Positions 8,845-15,394 of a stretch of 48,978 nucleotides of DNA are shown one piece after another (position 1 is the stretch's first letter; the number at the start of each line of letters is the position of its first letter). Source of the stretch: Verrucomicrobiota bacterium (GTDB lineage Bacteria; Verrucomicrobiota; Verrucomicrobiia; Opitutales; Opitutaceae); contig JANYJB010000095.1 in assembly GCA_025361935.1 (NCBI GenBank), forward strand, positions 1 through 48,978. The letters are read 5' to 3'. The notes below the pieces were generated by a model. That model had not been told where the DNA came from and made no database searches. It was given only the letters and a program-made list of their open reading frames with translations. The position numbers and the translations under genes are program-made.

Positions 8845-9252
8845 TTAGGAAGCAGCAGGAGTGGAAGCACGAGCCTTCACAAGGCCGGCTTCCTTCTTGA
8901 TATTCTGCACGCTGGGCAAAGAGATACCAAAGTCCTTGGCAATTTTCGCACCCGGAGTGCCGGCTTGGACAGCGGCGATTACCTGCTGCTTGATTTCCGG
9001 GGTGATCTTGGCACGGGTGCGCTTGCCCGCTTTCTTGGCTGTTTTACCAGCGGTTTTGGAGGCTTTCTTGCCTTTGCCAGCCTTGCCGGCGGCGGCCTTT
9101 AGGGCCTTGATAAACTCATTGAGACTGTCGTAACCGTAATCGGACGGGAGTTTGGCGAGAGCCGATACGCGATCGGCGGAGAGCTTGGCTTCAGCCTGGG
9201 CAAGCTTGGCTTTGGCTTTTTCGAGTTCAGCGATTTGATCAATAAATGACAT
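8845..9252 (-). CDS. Small basic DNA-binding protein: coiled coil, Lys/Ala linker and C-terminal HTH
   Basis: Of 135 residues; I do not recognise a named family. Three parts can be seen. Residues 1 to about 32 are a charged Ala/Glu/Lys helix likely to form a coiled coil. Residues about 52-79 are a Lys/Ala/Gly-rich, histone H1-like stretch (KAGKGKKASKTAGKTAKKAG). Residues about 80-125 form a helix-turn-helix of the resolvase/transposase type (TPEIKQQVIAAVQAG, then AKIAKDFGISLPSVQNI). No catalytic domain is present, so a nucleoid-associated or regulatory role is likelier than recombination. It has its own strong terminator and a long AT-rich upstream region, which suggests a well-expressed single gene. 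Confidence 0.78.
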   Translation of the reverse strand: MSFIDQIAELEKAKAKLAQAEAKLSADRVSALAKLPSDYGYDSLNEFIKALKAAAGKAGKGKKASKTAGKTAKKAGKRTRAKITPEIKQQVIAAVQAGTPGAKIAKDFGISLPSVQNIKKEAGLVKARASTPAAS

Positions 9253-9579
9253 AAGAAGGTCTATGAACTAAATCTTATCGATCGTATCAAGGCTTATATC
9301 CATGTCACGAATATGCATTAGATGATCATCCTATAACAAACGTAATCCACCCCGATTCGTAATCCGCGATAAATATGCCACCGACAATTAAATCGCAAAA
9401 TATTTTCTATAAATACTTTATACTATAAAACTCCTGCCCCGCCGATTTGAAAATTAAGTTTCCATCGTTTCGCCTGCTTGTGATAAAAAAATTCCGAGTT
9501 TACAGGCCCGCAATTGTAGCCGACGCGCACGGCGTTCTCCCTTGCACGCTTCAAGGTGGGCACCGTTACTCAAGCCCAC
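9253..9579. other. AT-rich intergenic region between divergent genes
   Basis: About 330 bases without a credible gene, clearly more AT-rich than its surroundings, especially 9380-9430 (runs such as AAATACTTTATACTATAAAA). It separates the divergent HTH protein and the HTH/MBL fusion and must hold both promoters. I could not single out a convincing -35/-10 pair for either. A TATACT hexamer near 9418 is the best -10 candidate for the plus strand. Confidence 0.6.
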
Positions 9580-10404
9580 ATGGCCCGCATTCCCCTCGAA
9601 GATAACTTCACCGACATCATCAGCAAGGCCCAGCGTGGCCTTAAATTATCCGACTCCAATCTCGCCGAACGGGCCGCCATATCATCACAGGAGCTCGCCG
9701 ATATCAAAGCCGGGAATCTGCTAAACGACGTTATCCGGCGCATCGCGCGGGCTCTCAAGCTAAGTCCCGATGCATTGGAAGAACTTGCCCACAAGCGTTT
9801 TTATCCCATGGCACCGGTGTTCCCTCGCGGCTTCGCCATGTTTAACACCTCAGACGATGACCTGACTGTGAACAGCTACCTCATTTGGGACTCCGGGAGC
9901 CGGCTGGCCGCCGCCTTCGACACCGGAACTGATTGCTCTGCAATGCTTGATATCATCGCCACGGAACGGCTCACCCTGCGTTCCATATTTATCACCCACA
10001 CCCACCACGATCACATCGCCGCCCTGCCCGAGCTCACCGCCGCCACCAAAGCCGAAGTATGGAGCAGCGAGCTGGAACCGGTCGCTCACCCAGATGCTAA
10101 GACTTTCAAGGAAAACGCCCACTTTCATATCGGGGAACTTGCCATCAAAACCCTGCTCACCTCGGGCCATTCACCCGGCCTGACGACCTATTTCGTCACC
10201 GGCATGAGCTGGCCGCTGGCCATCGTGGGCGACGCCATTTTCTCCTGCTCGATGGGCGGCAGCCCAACCCATTACGCCGAACAATTACGCAACAACTGCG
10301 ATAAAATATTTACTCTGCCCCGCGACTCCGTGATCGCTCCAGGCCACGGCCCGCTCACCACGCTTGCGCTGGAAAAAAAACATAATCCGTTTTTCGCACA
10401 GTAA
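9580..10404 (+). CDS. HTH (XRE-like) domain fused to metallo-beta-lactamase-fold hydrolase
   Basis: Of 274 residues from the ATG at 9580; a GTG at 9556 would add eight. Residues about 8-65 look like a Cro/C1-type helix-turn-helix (LAERAAISSQELADIKAG and RRIARALKLSPDALEELA). From about 80 the protein is a metallo-beta-lactamase-fold hydrolase: the metal site THTHHDH at residues 139-145, a later histidine in SGHSPGLT, GDAIFS with the bridging Asp, and PGHGPLT near the end. This glyoxalase II-like pattern fits thioester or small-ester hydrolysis, but the substrate is unknown. The fusion suggests a regulator that senses or removes a metabolite, or an enzyme with a DNA- or protein-docking domain. 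A sensor kinase follows after about 100 bases. Confidence 0.85.
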   Translation: MARIPLEDNFTDIISKAQRGLKLSDSNLAERAAISSQELADIKAGNLLNDVIRRIARALKLSPDALEELAHKRFYPMAPVFPRGFAMFNTSDDDLTVNSYLIWDSGSRLAAAFDTGTDCSAMLDIIATERLTLRSIFITHTHHDHIAALPELTAATKAEVWSSELEPVAHPDAKTFKENAHFHIGELAIKTLLTSGHSPGLTTYFVTGMSWPLAIVGDAIFSCSMGGSPTHYAEQLRNNCDKIFTLPRDSVIAPGHGPLTTLALEKKHNPFFAQ

Positions 10405-10454
10405 CTAAACCAGCCAGCCTTGAAAAATATCCCCGAAGGCATAAGGTAATCACC

Positions 10455-10470
10455 CCATGTTTTAACATGG
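10455..10470. promoter_or_regulatory. Short palindrome ahead of the sensor kinase
   Basis: CCATGTT-TT-AACATGG is a 7-2-7 inverted repeat, 37 bases before the kinase ATG. The spacing is too tight for a hairpin loop, so it fits a dimeric protein site better than a terminator. Candidate binders are unknown; the adjacent HTH/MBL protein is one option. Confidence 0.35.
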
Positions 10471-10506
10471 ACTCCGTTGTAAGCTTCGGTCAGTTAATAC
10501 CACACA

Positions 10507-11985
10507 ATGAGTTCCCCGCAGAGCAGAAAGACCGCCCTTCTTTTCTCGTTGGTGTTCGCCTTGCTGGCTGCGGCTATTGGTCTGATTGCGCAGGCCAGCG
10601 ATCAAGAACAACTCAGCCCGCAATATTACGTTCTCTGCCTTTCGCTTATCGGATGCGTTCTGTTGATTCTGGCTGGATACGTATGGGATCGCACTTTGAT
10701 GCAGCGCCTTCGGGATCTGAACAAGACCTCGAACACTATAACGCTCCTCTCGGACGGTGATGAAGTTCATGACGAGGTCATCGGCCTCGCCCGACAGATC
10801 GAGCGCATGGCTCAGTCGCTTCAGAAACTTGAAGCCAGCTATCGCGCCGTGGTCGAAGATCAAGTTGACCTGATCTGCCGCTACAACGCCAACGGACAGC
10901 TCAGTTTCGTCAACGGTGCCTACGCCCGTTTTGTAGGTCACAAGCGACAGGAACTTCTCGGGCAACCCTTCGCGCTTTGTTCGGCCGGCCTGCTTTCGCC
11001 CAAGGACGGCCCGCTCCCGGAAGCCACCACTTTTGAATACGAATGGCATGACGCGGCAAAGAAACGCTTCATCCACGCTTGGACCCACCGTGCCATCAAA
11101 GACTCCAGCGGCAGCATCATAGAATACCAAGCCGTCGGTCACGATGTCACCACCCGCAAGGAAGCCGAACACGCCCTGCTCCTCGCAAAAGAGGCCGCCG
11201 AATCCGCCGACCGCGCCAAAAGCGAGTTCCTCGCCATCGTTAGCCACGAGATCCGCACCCCGATCAATGGCGTTATTGGCTTCGCCAAACTCCTCCAAGA
11301 CACCCCCCTTAATCCGGAGCAACGCACCTTTGCCGACATGATCACCAGCAGCGGCCGCACGCTGGAAACCCTGATCAGCGACATTCTGGATCTTTCCAAA
11401 ATCGAGGCCGGAAAACTCGAAATAGAACACGCACCCTTCTCCTTACGCGACTGCATCGACGAAGCCATCCACCTCTTCGGCCCTCGGGCCCGCGAAGCCG
11501 GCCTCTCGATCAAGACCAGCGTGGCCCCGGGCGTTCCGATTATCGTCAACAGCGACCACGGACGCCTGCGCCAGATCCTCAACAACCTTGTCGGAAACGC
11601 CATCAAGTTTACCGAGCACGGTGGTGTCGAGGTTGGCGTGGAATGCAGCCCCGGCGCAATCAATGCCGACGGCGTCCACCGTGATGTGCGCCTGCACTTC
11701 ACCGTGCGCGACACCGGTATCGGCATACCCGCCGAAAAAATAGAACAACTCTTCCGGCCATTCAGCCAGGTGGACACCTCGATCAAACGACGGCGCGGCG
11801 GCACCGGCCTGGGACTGATCATCGCCAAACGCCTCTGCGAACGCATGGGTGGCGCTATCTCGGTCGAAAGCCGCGTCGGCGAAGGCTCCGCCTTTTACTT
11901 TACCATTCAGGCCGACTACACCATCGGTGACAGCAGGGATCCTTTCGCCACGATTAAATCGGACAACGCCGGTTCTCCTGCGTGA
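10507..11985 (+). CDS. Membrane sensor histidine kinase with PAS domain
   Basis: Of 492 residues. Two membrane segments (about residues 8-27 and 40-60) enclose a very short outer loop, so it probably does not sense a large external ligand. A linker follows, then a PAS domain (about 105-225: YRAVVEDQVDLICRYNANGQ...YQAVGHDVTTRKEAE). The HisKA motif is FLAIVSHEIRTPINGVIGFA with the phospho-acceptor His247. The ATPase domain has the N box ILNNLVGNAIKFTE, G1 DTGIGIP, F box FRPFSQVD and G2 GGTGLGLII. There is no receiver domain, and no response regulator gene lies next to it, so its partner is encoded elsewhere. Confidence 0.93.
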   Translation: MSSPQSRKTALLFSLVFALLAAAIGLIAQASDQEQLSPQYYVLCLSLIGCVLLILAGYVWDRTLMQRLRDLNKTSNTITLLSDGDEVHDEVIGLARQIERMAQSLQKLEASYRAVVEDQVDLICRYNANGQLSFVNGAYARFVGHKRQELLGQPFALCSAGLLSPKDGPLPEATTFEYEWHDAAKKRFIHAWTHRAIKDSSGSIIEYQAVGHDVTTRKEAEHALLLAKEAAESADRAKSEFLAIVSHEIRTPINGVIGFAKLLQDTPLNPEQRTFADMITSSGRTLETLISDILDLSKIEAGKLEIEHAPFSLRDCIDEAIHLFGPRAREAGLSIKTSVAPGVPIIVNSDHGRLRQILNNLVGNAIKFTEHGGVEVGVECSPGAINADGVHRDVRLHFTVRDTGIGIPAEKIEQLFRPFSQVDTSIKRRRGGTGLGLIIAKRLCERMGGAISVESRVGEGSAFYFTIQADYTIGDSRDPFATIKSDNAGSPA

Positions 11986-12040
11986 TTTTACTGTCTTGCG
12001 GACGCGATTTTTTTTCTGCAACGTCCGCGCCTTCCTTCAA

Positions 12041-12114
12041 GGCGCGATAGCCAAGTGGTAAGGCCGAGCTCTGCAAAAGCTCTACCGCCGGTTCGATTCC
12101 GGCTCGCGCCTCCA
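12041..12114 (+). tRNA. tRNA-Cys (GCA)
   Basis: A 74-base cloverleaf. The acceptor stem GGCGCGA pairs with TCGCGCC, the anticodon arm is GAGCT-CTGCAAA-AGCTC with GCA at 12073-12075, and the T loop is GTTCGATTC. The CCA end is encoded. It lies between the sensor kinase and parA and has its own terminator. Confidence 0.97.
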
Positions 12115-12128
12115 ATTTCATGCCCACG

Positions 12129-12158
12129 CCGCCGGTCTCTCAAGACCGGCGGTTTTTT
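12129..12158 (+). terminator. Rho-independent terminator after tRNA-Cys
   Basis: A perfect 10-bp stem (CCGCCGGTCT / AGACCGGCGG) with a CTCA loop is followed by six T residues. It ends the tRNA-Cys transcript, so parA needs its own promoter within the next 70 bases. Confidence 0.92.
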
Positions 12159-12227
12159 GACCCCGGACCGGTCGTGTTCCGGACTTGCCCATTGGCCGTT
12201 CGTGATTGGTCATTGGTCATTCCCAAA

Positions 12228-13007
12228 ATGTCCTCTCTCGTCTTCACCATCGCCAACCAGAAAGGCGGCGTCGGCAAAACCACCACGGCCGTCAACCTCG
12301 CCGCCGCCTTGGCCGCCAAAAAAATCCACACCCTGCTCATCGACCTCGATCCGCAGGCCAACGCCACCAGCGCAGTAGGCGTGGAAAAACAGGTGGGACG
12401 CAGCCTCTACGGCCCGCTCCACGGCGAAGGCACCGCCCTGGAAATGGTCGTCCCCACCGCCTACGAACACCTCGCCCTCATCCCTTCTGAGGAAGACCTC
12501 GCCGCCGCCGAGATCGAGCTGGCGCAGACGGAAAACTACCTCTCCAAACTCCGCGCCGTCCTCGAACCCATCAAGAGTTCCGGCGGTTTTCGCGTGATCA
12601 TCATCGATTGCCCTCCCTCCATGGGCATGCTTTCGATGAACAGCCTCGCCGCTGCCGACTACCTGCTCATTGCCCTCCAATGCGAATACATGGCCCTCGA
12701 AGGCCTCGGACAGATCCTGCGCAACGTGGACCGCATCAAGTCCGCCGGCGTCAATAGCGGCCTCGAACTCGGCGGCATCGTGATGACGATGTTCGACATC
12801 CGCACCAACCTTTCGCGTCAGGTCGTTGACGAGGTCAAAAAACATCTGCCTGAAAAAATCTTCGACACGGTCATCCCCCGCACCATCCGCCTGAGCGAAG
12901 CCCCGAGCTTTGGAAAAACGATTTTTGCCTACGACCCGTTGTCCCCCGGCGCCACCGCCTACACCAACCTCGCGAAGGAACTCATCAAGCGCTTCGATCT
13001 GAAGTAA
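12228..13007 (+). CDS. parA: ParA/Soj-family ATPase (orphan)
   Basis: A deviant Walker A ATPase that dimerises on DNA with ATP and positions chromosome regions or other cargo. Of 259 residues from the ATG at 12228. Motifs: NQKGGVGKTTTAVNLA (residues 10-25, with both signature lysines), LIDLDPQANAT, IIDCPPSMGMLS, and VIPRTIRLSEAPSFGK near the end, which is typical of chromosomal Soj/ParA. parB normally follows parA, but here two ABC-2 permease genes follow. Chromosomal ParA is the best reading; positioning of another cargo is possible. No ParB or parS-like site was recognised nearby. Confidence 0.9.
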   Translation: MSSLVFTIANQKGGVGKTTTAVNLAAALAAKKIHTLLIDLDPQANATSAVGVEKQVGRSLYGPLHGEGTALEMVVPTAYEHLALIPSEEDLAAAEIELAQTENYLSKLRAVLEPIKSSGGFRVIIIDCPPSMGMLSMNSLAAADYLLIALQCEYMALEGLGQILRNVDRIKSAGVNSGLELGGIVMTMFDIRTNLSRQVVDEVKKHLPEKIFDTVIPRTIRLSEAPSFGKTIFAYDPLSPGATAYTNLAKELIKRFDLK

Positions 13008-13048
13008 CCCCCCCCAACACGATTACGGGAAACCCAGGAAAATAGCCC

Positions 13049-13855
13049 ATGTCCGCCCTTGCCAAATACCGGCACGCCTTCCTCCTCGGGCTCCAGAGCA
13101 ACATCGTCTATCGCTGGAACTTCGCCATCCGCGCGCTTTTCTCGCTCTTCCATCTCGCCTTCGTGTTCATCCTCTGGGGAGCAGCCTACAAAGGTCAGAC
13201 GGAAATCGGCGGTTTCAACCTCGACCAAACACTCACCTACTTCGTTTTGCTGCTCGTGATGCAGTTCTTCATCGGCGCCTTCAACGAAGACTACCAGATC
13301 AGCGAGGAAATCCGCAACGGCCTCATCAACCAGTTCCTGCTGAAGCCGATCAACTACTACGCCTACCGTTTCAGCATCTTCGTGGCCGCCCGCGCGGTCT
13401 CCGGTTTTCTCGCGCTCGTCCCCATTCTCTGCGCTCTTCCGCTGCTCAAAGATCATCTCGTGCTGCCCCACGACGGCTGGCGCATCGCCCTCGGTTTGCC
13501 TGCCATGGCCATGGCCGCGATGATCCAGTTCACCATCGCCTACTGCTTCGGCCTGCTCTCGTTTTGGTTTCTCGAAATCCAGTCGTTCATCATTCTCTCG
13601 CTCGCCGTCGAGACGGTCTTGGGCGGACAAATGTTCCCGCTCGACCTGATGCCGCCGTGGTTTTTCCACCTGTCGCAATGGCTGCCGTATTACTACCAGA
13701 TGTATTTTCCGACGGCGATTTTCACCGGCCGTTTGGACATGGCCTCGGCCCTTTCCGGTCTGGCACTCCAAGCCTTCTGGGTGGTCGCCCTGCTTGCCAT
13801 CGGACATCTGCTGTGGACCCGCGGCCTGCGCCGACACACTGCCGTGGGCGGATGA
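13049..13855 (+). CDS. ABC-2 type transporter permease (first of a pair)
   Basis: Of 268 residues with about six hydrophobic segments, in the ABC-2 permease group found as pairs (DUF990/PF06182-like). Visible features are the N-terminal amphipathic part (KYRHAFLLGLQSNIVYRWNF), the cytoplasmic stretch ISEEIRNGLINQFLLKPINYYAY typical of this group, and membrane helices to the end. It probably forms a heterodimer with the next gene. The usual partner ATP-binding protein is not encoded next to it; the upstream parA is a different NTPase class. Substrate unknown. Confidence 0.85.
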   Translation: MSALAKYRHAFLLGLQSNIVYRWNFAIRALFSLFHLAFVFILWGAAYKGQTEIGGFNLDQTLTYFVLLLVMQFFIGAFNEDYQISEEIRNGLINQFLLKPINYYAYRFSIFVAARAVSGFLALVPILCALPLLKDHLVLPHDGWRIALGLPAMAMAAMIQFTIAYCFGLLSFWFLEIQSFIILSLAVETVLGGQMFPLDLMPPWFFHLSQWLPYYYQMYFPTAIFTGRLDMASALSGLALQAFWVVALLAIGHLLWTRGLRRHTAVGG

Positions 13856-13859
13856 AACG

Positions 13860-14654
13860 ATGAACCTGCTTTCCTACTTTCGCATCTGGCTCGCCTGCGC
13901 CCGCTATTCGATTGTGCGCACGATGATGTTCCGCTTCGACTTCGTCATGTGGTCGCTGGTCGAGTTCGGCTGGATGGCGGTGAACCTCCTGCTTATCGCC
14001 GTCATTTACCGACACACCCAAGACATCGCCGGCTGGACCAAATACCAGATGCTGCTCCTCGTCGGCACCTCCATGCTGGTTCAGCGGTTCATCATGGGAT
14101 TTTTCTGGAGCAACCTCTTCGAGATGGCCCGCAACATCCGCAGCGGGCACTTCGACTTCTTCCTCTCCCAGCCCGGCAACCCTCTTTTCATGGTATCGAC
14201 ACGCAAGCTCGACCTCGACGGCATCGCTAACGCCTTTGTCGCCATGGCCGTGGTCGCCTACGCCGTCCGCGAACTCGGCCTCACTCCGTCCCTCGTCGAT
14301 CTCTCGCTCTACGCTCTGATGGTTTTCTGCGGCATCCTGATCAATTACGGCGCCCTGCTGATGATCGTGTCGCTCACCTTCTGGCTCGGCGCCGCCCAAG
14401 GCATCGAAGGCAGCTACTTCACCCTGATGGAGTTTTCCCGCCTGCCTCGCGAAACCTTTCGCGGCGCGGCCAACGTGATCTTCGTCTGGATTCTGCCCGC
14501 CGTAATTGTGAGCAATACTCCCGCTCGTGCCTTGCTGCACGGCTTCGAGCCGGTCAACGCCCTATGGCTCGTCGCCGCCACCGCCGTCTGGCTCGGACTC
14601 GGCGTGTCCGTCTTCAACCGCGGCCTTCGCCGCTACGCCAGCGCCAGCTCATGA
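13860..14654 (+). CDS. ABC-2 type transporter permease (second of a pair)
   Basis: Of 264 residues, hydrophobic, with about six membrane segments and the same plan as its neighbour: an N-terminal FRIWLACARYSIVRTMMFR, and a loop EMARNIRSGHFDFFLSQPGNPLF that matches the RNGLINQFLLKP region of the first permease. The start ATG at 13860 lies four bases after the first permease stop, and its end overlaps the rnc start (ATGA). Paralogous pairing of this kind implies a heterodimeric membrane part. The ATPase must come from another locus. Confidence 0.85.
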   Translation: MNLLSYFRIWLACARYSIVRTMMFRFDFVMWSLVEFGWMAVNLLLIAVIYRHTQDIAGWTKYQMLLLVGTSMLVQRFIMGFFWSNLFEMARNIRSGHFDFFLSQPGNPLFMVSTRKLDLDGIANAFVAMAVVAYAVRELGLTPSLVDLSLYALMVFCGILINYGALLMIVSLTFWLGAAQGIEGSYFTLMEFSRLPRETFRGAANVIFVWILPAVIVSNTPARALLHGFEPVNALWLVAATAVWLGLGVSVFNRGLRRYASASS

Positions 14655-15337
14655 GCGACTCCCTCGCGCAATTTCAAACCCGCCTCGGCCACGTTTTCCG
14701 CAAGCCCGAACTGCTGCGACAGGCCCTCACGCACCCCGGCTATGCCAACGAACACCCCGAGGACGGCCAACATTACCAGCGCCTTGAATTCCTCGGCGAC
14801 GCCGTGATCCAATTCGTCGTCACCGCCGCTCTCTTCAACCTGCGCCCCGCCGAGCGCGAGGGCGAACTCAGCCGCCTCCGCGTCGCCCTCACCAACGGCG
14901 TTTTCCTCGCAGGACTTGCCCGCGAACTCGGTCTGCCCGCCCACCTGCGCCTCTGCACCGCCGAGAAAAAATCCGGCGGATCGCCCACCGCCATCGGCGA
15001 CGCCTATGAAGCGGTTGTCGGAGCGATTTTCGTCGATGCCGGCCTGCCCGCCGCCGAGGCGTTTATTCACCGCAGCTATGGCGACCTCGAAGCGCGTCTC
15101 GCCAGCTTGAAGATCGAAGACGCCAACCCCAAGGGCCGCCTTCAGGAACGCGTGCAACCGCTCCACGGCACCGGTGCCTTGCGCTACGAAACCATCCAGT
15201 CCGGCGGCGCCGACCACGCCAAAGAATACGCCTCAAGCGTTTTTCTCGCCGACCGGCTCCTCGGAACCGGTCGCGGTTCCTCAAAGAAAATCGCCGAAGA
15301 AGCCGCCGCCCGCGCCGCGCTCGCCCACGAAATGTAG
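14651..15337 (+). CDS. rnc: Ribonuclease III
   Basis: RNase III cuts double-stranded RNA in rRNA and mRNA processing. Of 228 residues. The catalytic domain has QRLEFLGDAVIQFVV (the signature LEFLGDAV) and DAYEAVVGAIFVDAG with the second acidic pair. The C-terminal dsRNA-binding domain begins at NPKGRLQERVQ and ends with SSKKIAEEAAARAAL. The start overlaps the permease stop by four bases. The stop codon TAG is the second to fourth base of a REP-like element (TGTAGGAG), so the present C-terminus seems to have been set by that repeat. Confidence 0.95.
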   Translation: MSDSLAQFQTRLGHVFRKPELLRQALTHPGYANEHPEDGQHYQRLEFLGDAVIQFVVTAALFNLRPAEREGELSRLRVALTNGVFLAGLARELGLPAHLRLCTAEKKSGGSPTAIGDAYEAVVGAIFVDAGLPAAEAFIHRSYGDLEARLASLKIEDANPKGRLQERVQPLHGTGALRYETIQSGGADHAKEYASSVFLADRLLGTGRGSSKKIAEEAAARAALAHEM

Positions 15338-15362
15338 GAGCTTGCTTGCAGGCGATTCCTCC
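15334..15362 (+). repeat. REP-like element at the rnc stop codon
   Basis: GTAGGAGC-TTGC-TT-GCAG-GCGA followed by TTCCTCC. It matches the family seen at 3411-3433 and at 18369. The inner stem GCTTGC/GCAGGC closes around TT. The rnc stop TAG (15335-15337) lies inside it, and it fills most of the gap before mfd. Confidence 0.75.
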
Positions 15363-15394
15363 TTGCGTTCCGTCTCCATGCGTTACCGCGACTG

